NCBI GenBank assembly: GCA_051453625.1
Contig: JBOZIK010000001.1
Span: 267,904,882 to 267,968,881 of the forward strand
Length of the DNA stretch: 64,000 nucleotides
Origin: Welwitschia mirabilis
Lineage: Eukaryota > Gnetophyta > Gnetopsida > Welwitschiales
Direction of reading: 5' to 3'
Position 1 is the stretch's first letter. The number at the start of each line of letters is the position of its first letter. The translations under genes were made by a program, and so were the position numbers. Positions 22,371-32,717 of this stretch are shown here, piece by piece. Below the pieces are notes generated by a model. The model saw only the letters and a program-made list of their open reading frames with translations, had not been told where the DNA came from and did not search any database.

Positions 22371-23149
22371 GCGCAGAAGTTTCCTATGTATTTGAACAAA
22401 GCATGTCAGATTTTACCAGATATGCTCATCGTCTTTCTGTGTTTCCTTTTGAATGTATTTTTGCGAGTCATTTGTCTCAGAATCATCGCCATGGAAATGC
22501 TTTTTCTTCCTACTTATTCAAAGGAAGGGAATATCCCTAGCGGTAACTCATCCCTTTAGCATCATTTCTTTGCTCAGCTTTTCGTCTGGTTTGCGGGGCT
22601 TTAATGAACTTAACGTGGAATATTTGGCAACAGATCTTATGAAAGGAGATGCTTCTCTTCAGTCTCCTCGGAAGTCCACGCAAAGGAGAATCGTCCATCA
22701 GGTTTGTGAGATTGAAAATAAAGTTTCTCGAACTTTCTTTTGTTAAGCTTCGATCGGACACGATTTTGATTCTCTCTGCAATTTTGGCTTCCATTAATTT
22801 GCAACACATTTCAATAGTTTAGCTTCGAAATTACGCAGAAACGCTAGTTTCCTCGTGAAAAAGGAAAGCAAACGCCCTTTTGGTTATGAAAATGGAAAGA
22901 AATGCCTCTTATAACATAACACAAGTAGAGATAACAATTAAGATTTCGAATATGAGGTACAACACTGTCCGTACATTAATCTTTCTTAAAGCTTAAGGCT
23001 GCTTAGGGTTATTTGCCGTGTTCTGATATGTCTCTCGTACCTTTAACGAACTTCTTTCCATTGTTTTACGGAAGAAGAACATCTGGAGATTCTTGTGACG
23101 ATAGCTGCTTTTCTTGCTTCAGAGCGTATTTCACTTTTGATCTGTTGAA

Positions 23150-23156
23150 TATAAGG
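23150..23156 (+). promoter_or_regulatory. Candidate TATA box of the JAZ gene
   Basis: TATAAGG in a less AT-rich context, 114-120 bases upstream of the ATG. This would leave a leader of roughly 85-90 bases. A TATAAAT at 23323 lies within exon 1 and is rejected. Confidence 0.35.
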
Positions 23157-23269
23157 CAATGTTTGCGTTGTTTTAGGGAAACAAGAACTGTGAAGAAGGC
23201 AGTTCAGATTCAGCGTCCGTTCGTTTGAAGAAACGAATCAGACAAGAAGAAAGAGAAACGGAAACGAAA

Positions 23270-24076
23270 ATGGAAAGGAAAAGGTTTCCGTCTCTCGATC
23301 TTGATCTTTCGCCGCACCGTTGCTATAAATTTCTGTCTAGTTCTTCTCCTTCTTCCTCTCTGTATGTGTATTCCTTTCTTACTTATTCTGTTTCTTTTAT
23401 TTTCACAACAGTATTCAAACTAAAGATAAGAAGCAAGTTCGTCTTGCAGAAACTCTTGTTTCTTAACCATTGTATTATTCGCATGGCACCAGATTGGAGA
23501 AGCATCAGTCTGTGCAACAACTTACCATATTCTATAACGGGGAAGTTCATGTATATGAAGCGACTCCTCACGAGGTAATACCAACCATAGAAATATAGGC
23601 ATATTTCAACGTAGTTCAGATTCCGGCAAAGGCTTCCGACATTATAATCTTTACGTTTTCTATTTTTGCATATGATTAATGTCCGCAACGTACAGTCATA
23701 TGTTAACGTAGTTGAATCTGAGATTTGCAGGCAGAGGCAGTCATCTCCTTGGCTAACCAACTGAACCAGAATGACGTTCCTCCTGCTACTTCTGTGCCTT
23801 TGCTTCCACCGCCGACTCCTTTTGTCACAACTCCAATCTCCACCACACCCTTGTTGAGTCCTCTGAGGCCTTCAACTAGTGCCATTTCCAGGCCAGGTAA
23901 GTGCATGCACTCCAATCAATTGCTTCCTTTTGAATGATTTTTTTTGTTCCAGTACATATCATTTGTTTGTTCGGGTGGGATCTGCAGTTTCTCTACCGAT
24001 GGCTACAAGGTCTTCCTTACTACGCTTTCTTGCAAGAAGGAACCACAGATTACAGCAACCAAGGCAGCACTACTGA
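23270..24076 (+). CDS. JAZ (TIFY family) jasmonate-signalling repressor, JAZ7/8-like, four exons
   Basis: Nuclear JASMONATE ZIM-DOMAIN repressor, expected to hold MYC-type factors silent until JA-Ile/COI1 removes it. Exons 23270-23361, 23493-23574, 23731-23896 and 23988-24076, all with GT..AG introns and matching phases, give 142 residues (Arabidopsis JAZ8 has about 130). Residues 9-13 (LDLDL) form an LxLxL EAR motif, which in JAZ7/8 recruits TOPLESS directly. Residues 39-68 are the TIFY domain (QQLTIFYNGEVHVY, then AEAVISLANQ). Residues 75-113 are a Pro/Thr/Ser-rich linker. Residues 116-134 are the Jas motif (LPMATR, then SLLRFLARRNHR), fitting SLxxFxxKRxxR with Arg for Lys. The terminal PY is absent (ends QQPRQHY). 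The degron-like LPMATR deviates from LPIAR(R/K). The ATG is the first in frame after upstream stops, aside from non-ATG codons. The acceptor of exon 2 (GGCACCAG) has a weak pyrimidine tract, but only it restores the frame. It is the only credible host gene in the window. Confidence 0.88.
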
Positions 24077-24420
24077 CGATTTCGGTTTCAGCGAATGGCT
24101 AACAACCCATACCGTCCTATTCATGTATGAACAACATACAGAAGAATATCTCACTTCCTCGCAGATGAAAGGATGCAGCACCAGATATCTTTTGTAAATT
24201 AAGTATATCTTTTTTGGGGTGTGCTGCATCTGGGATCCTCCATTTTGTGCAGAGAAGCCTGCCTCCCTCTTCTCAGAAAGAACAGATGGCAGTGGATGTG
24301 TACCACGCATACATGTTAACATCGTTGGGTGTATTAAAATACATGAAACTGCATCTTAAAGGCAGACGGCACACAATGTTGTAGATTTCATCTAATATAT
24401 TTTGTTAATTAGGCGTAACG
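24077..24420 (+). other. JAZ 3' untranslated and flanking region
   Basis: Stays less AT-rich than the repeats until about 24400. No canonical AATAAA is present. ATTAAAATAC at 24331 is a possible weak polyadenylation signal. Overlapping open frames at 23879-24322 are shadows or flank. Confidence 0.4.
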
Positions 24421-25788
24421 ATGACCACAAAGTTTTGGCTAGATAATTTTGAGGGCGAAAATATTGAAAAGTGAAAAAGTTTTTTGACACTACTAAAGCA
24501 AGAAAGAACATAGTTTCACTTGCCTTCTTAGGTTCTATTGCGGTGCTATTGCTTTAAAAAACGAGCTATATTTCTCTTCCACAAAAGGCACTTCTTCCTC
24601 TATAAAGACACTTCTTTTTAAACATATATTTTAAGTTTATGGAATCCGAACTTAATTATTTAAACAATTTTTTTAAACATATTTTTCTATAAAGGGACAT
24701 TGGACTTGGAGCTTTGAGTGATCATGTCTATCTTGAAAGCACATCCATATGTTTGCTTAAACAAATGAGTTAACTAGGACAAAGACCTCATACTACATTA
24801 AAGAGGGCATGTAAAGGCTCAAACACATAACATTCTAGATGAAAGACAAGTGTCCAAGATAGGTATAATCACTAAAAGTTTTGAGTTCGTTTCAATATCC
24901 CCTTTAAAAGGAGCTTACATCAAGCGGAGAGGGTTCATGAAAACTTTTGGTGATTACACCTTCCATACAAGTATACCCATCACAATTTCCCAAAAAAATG
25001 ATTTAATTACAGGCAATGTCTTATAATTTACTAAGTAAGGCATCCAAATGTTCAAACCTGTAAACTCTTAAATGGAGAAAAAGAGTCCCACTAGTCAACT
25101 TACCACCCTATTGGAAAAACTTATCAAATATAATTATGTTAATTATATGTTACTAATTAATATTTACTAGATTTTTGTATATAATATATAAATGACTATC
25201 TATCTTAATGTTAATAAAATTTCAAAAGCATTAAACATAAGGCATAACCTTGAAGTGTAAATAAAACAAATACTATTAAGTAAGATTAAAAACATTAAAA
25301 ATGTGTTCAATTCATATGATGGCTCTCAACTCTAATAGCTATCTTCTAAGATAGTTATGCTACTAGCATGTTATAACTAGACTTCATCATTTTTAATAAG
25401 TAAACTCATCACATAAAATTCCTATATTTAAGCATAAGCAACAATGTGGTAAAGTAATTCAAAATTTAAAAAAAAAAAAGAAAAAGAAAGAAAAAAACTC
25501 ATCAATCTTATAACATCACGTGATATAAATGTATTACATATAAATGTGTAACCACATAGCTAGACCAAAAGAGTTTAACTGCATATCAAACAATATTAAT
25601 AACCTTATTACTTAGTGAAGCATGATTTACAATTTGCTTACATCACAGTAAATGTATTGTTATATGATTATCACATGATTTAGGATAATTGGCATCCTTA
25701 AAAACATGATTTTCATAGGTTAAAAATATTTGGAAATGCAAATCATGTACATTATTATTGATATAAATAATGATATTGCTCATTATTT
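24421..25788. other. No gene; contains an inverted repeat
   Basis: AT-rich intergenic DNA without open frames of interest. The inverted repeat at 24862-24960 is annotated separately. An A-rich tract lies at 25470-25497. It is the left host flank of the LINE. Confidence 0.5.
24862..24960. repeat. Imperfect 21-bp inverted repeat
   Basis: GGTATAATCACTAAAAGTTTT (24862-24882) is the near-complement of AAAACTTTTGGTGATTACACC (24940-24960), with about two mismatches and a 57-base spacer. Too small and lacking a visible target duplication to be called a MITE. Confidence 0.6.
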
Positions 25789-25804
25789 ATTTCTATTAGA
25801 TCTT
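25789..25804. repeat. Left target-site duplication of the LINE
   Basis: ATTTCTATTAGATCTT, matched by ATTTCTAATAGATCTT at 31563-31578 (15 of 16). It is followed by the T tract that represents the element's poly(A) tail. Confidence 0.85.
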
Positions 25805-27339
25805 TTTTTTTGAAACAAAAATGGGAATATATTAATCTAGAAAATTTACATGGAGGGTGAAAATGCCTTGGATTAATGGAAAAAGTTAAACCATTTGGCA
25901 AAAAGAAGAACATTTTGCAGAATACTCAAGGATAGACTAAAAACAGAACAGAAATGGGGGTGATAGTGCCCCTAGGTAAATAGACAGAGAAAGGGAAACT
26001 GATTAATAAGGAGAGTATTCTACAAACACATAGGGATGAGCTGGAATTCAACTAGGCTAAAAACACCTGAAGAATGAAGGATTAATATTTCCTATAGTAG
26101 GATAAGAGATTATCATGATTATGCTCTAGTAAAAAGAATCCCATTTCATTAGATAATACCTCAAACGCCTGCTTAACCTCCTTGAATTCTTTGGCTCTTG
26201 CTTGATTTTTATCTGGATGTAATTTGAGCGTTTTCTTTCTGTAACTTGATTTGACAGCTTATGAAAGGGCTCTATGAGAGATTTCCAAGCTCGCAAATGG
26301 ACATCTTTTCAGCCTATGGATTGTTGCAAGCATAAGCTCCTATTTCATAGTAAACATGTCTATATCTTCCTATGAGTTATGTTACCTCTCTTCTAAAGTG
26401 GAATCCATAGTTGAATCTTAGGTGAGACTAGGGCTTCTTTTCAGCTAGGGCGAATCCTGATCATAGGTTACTCCTTCTGCTTCTAGGGGTTGGTTGGAAT
26501 ATGCACCTAAGCTATCTCCTTCTAAATTAGGTGTGAATTCAACTTCTATGTCCAGGGTTCTGGTGGTGCAGTCGCCCCTTTTTAAGAGCTAGGACTTCTT
26601 GTTCAACATTTTCCTCAGAGTGCCTAGTGGTATCTTTTCATCGAATGGCTTGAATAAAGAAGAAGGGCAAATTAACCTAATGTCCTAGGTCTAGGACTTT
26701 AAGAAAAGTGAAGTTTAGGCCTAAAAGATTTGAGTAGTAGCTGGATTGAATGACGTACTAGTCAATTAATTCTGTAGCTAGGCCCCATGAGGGCGAAAGC
26801 ACCTTCCGGATAATGTGTCCACTAGGCATCTTAGGGACACCACTACGAAAGAAATGGAGCATCTCTTATTACCCTTTGCTTCTAAGGGGGATTCTTTCAC
26901 TAACTGCCAGGATTTCTAAAAGTCTCAAAATAGAGCCTTTATTTATTTTAATGGATATTCTTCTAAAGGTGGTATTCTGTCTTCTCTAATGTCTATAGAA
27001 TGGGGTGATATTAACCCTTAGTTCTCCTTTAAGTTTGTGCAAGAGGGTTCCCCATCCCATAGTCTACACCTTATTCCTTATCTCCAAGCATCATTTGAAT
27101 AGGCTAGGATTAGATGGATCGATGGTAAGAGTCGCGCCCATTGCTATTCTGATTTGAAAATGATATCACTTAATTCTTATAGCAGTATTTATTGGAAATG
27201 GTAAGGGGTACTATTGAAAATCAAGTCATGTCTACTATGTCAAATCTACTAATAAATGAAGTAAATTTCATCATTTAAGTAAGTATCATCTACTTATAGA
27301 TCTTATAGTACTTCTTCATAATTCTCATTAACTTGTTAC

Positions 27340-30130
27340 TCTAAGTGCATTAATGAAAAAAGTGATTAGCATTTTTAGGATAAGACTGACAGATTGGACA
27401 GGTAGTTTCAACTTGGAAATCCCTCTTGCACAATTGATCTTTAGTAAGAATTTTATGATGATCCTTTAACCAACATAACACTTTGATCTTTTTGAGAATT
27501 TTGCCCTTTTAAAATTTCTTATAAGAGTTATCTTTTCTGTATGTTTTTTAGAGAATATGTTGAGCTGCATCTTCATGGCAAATGTTTAGGTCTAACAGAT
27601 GTCTTTAAGATTTGCTAAGATATTTTCTTAGGTAGGATTCTCCATGATCAGTACTCCAATTTAGGTATTTATAAGTGATCAAATAACTCCCTAGTTATCC
27701 TCCTTTAGTCATCCTTTTCAAGATCTGATGAACGTCTGTAAGAAGACATGCTTATGGTCTCTAAATACCCTAGCCTCTAGACTTCTTAAGTCAAGCTATT
27801 ATCTTTCATTTATAAAGATGAATATAGTTTTAATCTTTACCTTCCTACCAAATGAATTCCTTTAGGATTCTTTTGATTTTTTGAATGATGTCCTTTGGAG
27901 GAATGATAACAGAAGCTATACATCTAAAATAAGATATTAGACATAAGCTTACAAGGATGATCTTTACTTTGGAGGAGATAAAGTTATTTTGCTAGGAGTT
28001 GCATTATCTCTGAATAGATTCAAGGATGTCATTTCAAGCAAGGATCTTAGGCCAACTCCACAAAGGGGTTCTGAGGTAGATGTTCTAAAGGTCTCCCAAT
28101 TTGGCATTCAGGATTCTGGCTATTTTGTCTCTTTTGATACTATTTCTACCTAAAGTATGAATTCTAGACTTGTTCCAGTTGGTATGAAGACTGTAGCTTT
28201 TGCAAAAAGATTTATGAAATTATTAATAACTCTTTCTTACTGATATGAGGCCTTGATCAAGACGATAGTGTCATTTTCATAGTGCTTATAATCAAAGTTT
28301 AACCTCTTATCTTGATACTTGAAACTCCATTACTTTTTTTAAAAAAACTTGTAATACATTCATAACAAATAGGAAAAGATATGGGAATAGGGAGTTCCCT
28401 TATCTTAATCCTTGACTAACTGAGAAAAATTTGAATTTATGGGTATTAACCTCTACACTAGATTTAGTTAAAGCTTACATGTCTAGCCATAGATTAATGA
28501 TGTCTTGGTAAAATCTAGTATTCCTGCGAATACAACCTAAATCTTGCCAGATAACATAATCATAAGCTTTTGTGACATCTAATTTAGAAATAAGAAGAGG
28601 AAATTTATGTTTTTTTTAACAGAATAAGTGATTTCATAAATCAAAAGGATTTAGTCTTGGATATGCCTAGATCAGATAAAGCCAGCTTGATTCTCAAAGG
28701 TTACCTTGGATAGCAAAGGGATGATACGACTAACCATGATTTTTGTAATTATTCTATAAAGAACATTGCAAATATCTAAGGGTCTAAAGTCCTCTAGTTG
28801 GTTGAAGCCAATTTTTTGAAGAAAAGAATGACCCTAGTTCTATTCACTTCCCTAGAAAGGAGTTTGCTATAAAGAATATCCTATATAACCTCCTAAAGGT
28901 TATTTTCCAAAATAGAAAAGTGAGATTTAAGAGTTCAACTACCCACCCCTATGGTTCTAGAGCTCCATTATTCTTCATAGATCTCACAACTGATAAAACT
29001 TCATCTTTTCTCAAGGGCTTAGTAAGTTGGGAATTGTACTCTTTGGAAATTCTCTTATTTTCTAGAATAAGGTCAACGGTGATATCATCTTATTCCCAAA
29101 TTCTTATGAGATAAGCTTGCATTTTGTTGGCTATTTCCTATTCATTTTTAGTTATGTGGTCTTTGATGATAAACCTCCTGATCCTATTATCTACTTTGTG
29201 TTGATTAAATTATTGGAAGAAAAACCTAGTGTGCTTGTCCCCCTCTATAAGATATTTTATCCTTGATTATTCTCTCTACTATTTTCCTCATTAGCATTAA
29301 TTTTTTAGAGTTCCATAAGGCAATATTATTCCTTATTATGAAGTCTATCTTAGTCTCCTCCCTATTCTTGCTCAGCTTGGATTATTTAAGTTTCTTCTTC
29401 AAGGTCCTTTTTGGATTCAAATCTTTCTTTGTCTTTTCTTTTCTAGTCCTTTATATGGGCTCTTAAGGTATTGAGGCCTCTATAGAGGAAAGTTAAGGGA
29501 TAAGTCCTATTATACTAAGCCCATATTTTTTTCATTAGAGTTTTGGTTTCTATCTTAGTAGCTAGTTCATATGAAATGAAGTCCTTCATGGTGCTATTAC
29601 CCCACTTTGGATCTGATAGAGTGGTGATTTGAAGCTATTCTATTTAAACCATAGGATTTAATTGGAAGCTTTACTAAGTCCACTCTAATGAGAATTCTAT
29701 TAATCTTAGACATTATAAGATTGTTGCCTATTCTTCTGTTAGACTAGGTGTATTTGCATCCAATAAGAAGAACATCTATAAGTGCATTCCATGCCATGAA
29801 AATCTTTTAGAATTAAAGCCCGTCTAGAATTTTAGTTATTACTCCCTGATTTCTTTCAATGGTAAACACATTGATTAAAGTCCTGTACAATGAGCCACTT
29901 TGATTTATCTATCACAGTTCATTATAATTCCCCTAAAGTAGAAGCTTTATCTTGATTATTTTGAGGGCTATAGATATTTGTTATAGTTCAACCTTTTTCC
30001 TTAAGGAAGATAGTAAGATGATTCTTGTCACTATTAACTAAATCTACCTTCTTCTTCATGAAAATTATGAGGCCTCCTGAGTTTCGTTAGGCTACAGAGG
30101 TAAAAACGTTTCACAGCTACCCTAGATTCT
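27340..30130 (-). pseudogene. L1 ORF2: endonuclease, reverse transcriptase, zf-RVT (degenerate)
   Basis: Read leftward. The endonuclease part lies at about 30130-29600 (IFMKKKVDLVNSDKN, TNIYSPQNNQDKA, then QDFNQCVYH where active copies have GDFN). RT lies at about 28900-27850: ENQAGF-like motif near 28690, KLDVTKAYDYVIW at 28600-28560, SQGLR-stop-GN for the RGLRQGD block near 28400, the catalytic YADD box as HYEND at 28285-28270, and NNFINLFAKATVF near 28220. The zf-RVT segment (ILTKDQLCKRDF, then CPICQS) is at 27480-27380. In the target-primed mechanism ORF2 nicks DNA and copies its own RNA. Numerous stops and the changed catalytic residues show it is dead. Confidence 0.85.
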
Positions 30131-30469
30131 CTATTTTCATTTCATTTCTGATTTTTTTTATTGTAAATAAACTAAATCAATATTAAATTAATTAATAAGA
30201 TTTCTTAGGGTCTTTTTCTTGTAGGAGGATTCTAATTCCCTTAGTTCTATAAAAGATAATTCATTAGATCTAGTTTTACCTCTTTCTAGGCCCTTGACCT
30301 TTTTTTTGCGTATTTTCAATGGTAGCTTAGGAGTTATTAGCCACTTTCTCTGTAGTTTTCCTTTCTTGGAGGGTTCTATTGCTAGTTCTTCATCTTAATT
30401 AAACTTATAAATTATTCAATTCATCTGTTTTTAGTGTATTTTAAGGTTACCAAGTATCCTCTTCTTCCA

Positions 30470-31380
30470 TAAGAGGTTGAAAAATGTTGTACTCCCTCTC
30501 CTATACCTTCTTCTCCTTGATTTTCTTGGTTTCCTTGGGGAAAATTATAGTACTTTTCATTTAGTTTTTCTTTCTTTGTTTATGCTAACATATGCTTTAA
30601 TTATGTCTAGTTATTCCACAAAAATAATATATTTCCTTTTGCTTTCTTTTCTATATTCTTCTTTCACATGACCCATTCTCCCATAATGGAAACATCTTTT
30701 TTCTATAGAAATGCATCTCTTTGAGATGTGTCCTAATTTTCCACAAATATTACATGGAAGCAGAAGGTTCTCAGAGGTAACTTCAAGGTTATATATTCCC
30801 CATTTGAATCTAAACTTTACAAATTATATCTCCTTTGTGTCCTCTAAGCTTATCCAAATACAGAATCTAGCCAGCACTAGTCTCATCTATTTAATGGTGA
30901 TTCTATCAAGCTTAATTAGTTCACCAAACTGAGATACAATTTTTATTAGGAAACCTTCATCCTAAAATTCCAATAGAAACTTATAAATGTGAATTCATAT
31001 TAGCAATTTTATAAATAGGTTCAGGTCCAATTATGCTTCTGGTGTCCATTTGGCTAAAGCAAGACTCCTCCCTCTAAAGAACCAAGGTCCTCTCATGATA
31101 ATCTTATCCTGATCTCATTCATTATCTAACTGAAAAAGCACTAAACCTTTTAGTATAGAAATAACTTTAACTTTACTAACCTCCATCAATTTTGTTGCTA
31201 CCCATTCTTTAATACGATCAAGCTTGGGTTTTCTATAGGATGATATGTACTTATCAATTAAACTATAATGGACTTTATTCTTAATCTTAAAGTAAGTACC
31301 TTCATTAATATCTAAGACTAGGGTTTTTCCTTACCTAGAGAACTAAGTTTTCTCCATTTTAGGGAACAAGTGCCTCTTTA
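30470..31380 (-). pseudogene. L1 ORF1: DUF4283 and CCHC zinc knuckle (degenerate)
   Basis: RNA-binding ORF1 protein of a plant L1. The DUF4283 part at about 31130-30860 reads IIMRGPWFFRGRSLALAKW, then FGELIKLDRI. A zinc knuckle follows at 30753-30712: CNICGKLGHISKRC, an intact C-x2-C-x4-H-x4-C, then ...CFHYGRMGH, a damaged second knuckle. Three or more stops interrupt the DUF4283 part. It lies upstream (right) of ORF2 as expected. Confidence 0.85.
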
Positions 31381-31562
31381 AGTCCTAAAACAAATCAATG
31401 TATAAATATAAATAAGATTCTACAACTTACCTGAAGAGAGTCTATCTGGTGGACGAAATCATCCCTTATGCATCGTAATATCCTAAAACTAAAACTGCCT
31501 TTGCTAATCCAAAGTCTTCCAAGCCCTAGCTTTCTCCTGTGCTCTAAATCCACCTTCCATGA

Positions 31563-31578
31563 ATTTCTAATAGATCTT
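31563..31578. repeat. Right target-site duplication of the LINE
   Basis: ATTTCTAATAGATCTT; see 25789-25804. It marks the 5' end of the minus-strand LINE. Confidence 0.85.
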
Positions 31579-31995
31579 TATCCTGTGAAAGTTACATGGG
31601 ATAACTTTCGAAATCATGTAATAAGCTAGTTAAATTAGAAAAATTTATCAAAATAACCTAATTAAAATCTCTTGAGCAATTGTAATCTAGAGTGACTTTT
31701 CAAGAATTGAACTAGCAAAACTAAGTATATTCTATAATTAAAAAATTAATGTGAAATTGATTGTGATATAGAATAATATAAGAATAAAGATATCATGTTC
31801 AAAATAAGCCAGTTTTAAAAGTGCATTCTTTTAAACTTTATTAAGCATGTAATCACTTTAAAAAAGGAAATAACTTAATTTAAAAATGATTATGTAGAAA
31901 AAGTATTTAAATGACCATTTATAATCATTATTTTATCCTAAATATATTCATTGGTATCATATACATTTTCAAATAAGATGACTTATGCAATTAGA
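31579..31995. other. No gene; right flank of LINE up to gap
   Basis: AT-rich DNA. The last 21 bases (31975-31995) are repeated exactly after the gap. Confidence 0.5.
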
Positions 31996-32717
31996 NNNNN
32001 NNNNNNNNNNNNNNNNNNNNNNNNNNNNNNNNNNNNNNNNNNNNNNNNNNNNNNNNNNNNNNNNNNNNNNNNNNNNNNNNNNNNNNNNNNNNNNNNNNNN
32101 NNNNNNNNNNNNNNNNNNNNNNNNNNNNNNNNNNNNNNNNNNNNNNNNNNNNNNNNNNNNNNNNNNNNNNNNNNNNNNNNNNNNNNNNNNNNNNNNNNNN
32201 NNNNNNNNNNNNNNNNNNNNNNNNNNNNNNNNNNNNNNNNNNNNNNNNNNNNNNNNNNNNNNNNNNNNNNNNNNNNNNNNNNNNNNNNNNNNNNNNNNNN
32301 NNNNNNNNNNNNNNNNNNNNNNNNNNNNNNNNNNNNNNNNNNNNNNNNNNNNNNNNNNNNNNNNNNNNNNNNNNNNNNNNNNNNNNNNNNNNNNNNNNNN
32401 NNNNNNNNNNNNNNNNNNNNNNNNNNNNNNNNNNNNNNNNNNNNNNNNNNNNNNNNNNNNNNNNNNNNNNNNNNNNNNNNNNNNNNNNNNNNNNNNNNNN
32501 NNNNNNNNNNNNNNNNNNNNNNNNNNNNNNNNNNNNNNNNNNNNNNNNNNNNNNNNNNNNNNNNNNNNNNNNNNNNNNNNNNNNNNNNNNNNNNNNNNNN
32601 NNNNNNNNNNNNNNNNNNNNNNNNNNNNNNNNNNNNNNNNNNNNNNNNNNNNNNNNNNNNNNNNNNNNNNNNNNNNNNNNNNNNNNNNNNNNNNNNNNNN
32701 NNNNNNNNNNNNNNNNN
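31996..32717. other. Assembly gap (722 N)
   Basis: Unknown bases. Open frames spanning the gap are artefacts. The same 21-base sequence (AAGATGACTTATGCAATTAG plus A) sits on both edges, suggesting overlapping contig ends or a repeat. Confidence 0.95.

Larger units (their letters stand above)
21700..23269. promoter_or_regulatory. Upstream region of the JAZ gene
   Basis: Base composition becomes much less AT-rich from about 21730, and retroelement signatures stop. ACGT-core boxes cluster here: AACGTG at 21921-21926, 22062-22067 and 22612-22617, and CACGTG at 22174-22179 and 22365-22370. MYC2-type bHLH factors, the partners of JAZ proteins, bind such G-box and T/G-box elements, so jasmonate feedback control is a fair inference. 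Open frames of 65-97 codons at 22187-22809 and 23013-23228 overlap on both strands and have no domains. They are taken as promoter and 5' leader, not genes. Confidence 0.6.
25805..31562 (-). mobile_element. Full-length L1-type LINE (inactive)
   Basis: Minus-strand non-LTR retrotransposon of about 5.76 kb: poly(A) (T run 25803-25812), then, going right, the ORF2 end, RT, endonuclease and ORF1 up to the 5' end at 31562, bounded by a 16-base target duplication. Both ORFs carry many stops and frameshifts, so it cannot be mobile. Domain order and the DUF4283/zinc-knuckle ORF1 are those of plant L1. The length indicates insertion without 5' truncation, which is uncommon for LINEs. The region 25813-27340 after the zinc finger reads partly as charged protein ([15 protein letters not shown] near 26300) without a domain I can name. 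Confidence 0.9.

Noticed and set aside
22187-22809. Overlapping open frames on both strands upstream of the JAZ gene
   Set aside because: No domain, contradictory strands, and a position expected for promoter and leader. Richer base composition lowers stop frequency and yields chance frames.
23322-23330. CTATAAATT as a TATA box
   Set aside because: It falls in exon 1 codons (CYKF) downstream of the start codon supported by the EAR motif.
23225-23578. Single 117-codon frame through JAZ exon 1, intron 1 and exon 2
   Set aside because: It reads exon 2 in the wrong frame (no TIFY) and starts at a non-ATG codon; splicing explains the locus better.
23383-23915. Minus-strand frames of 125 and 70 codons opposite the JAZ gene
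   Set aside because: Antisense shadows of coding exons; no recognisable domain.
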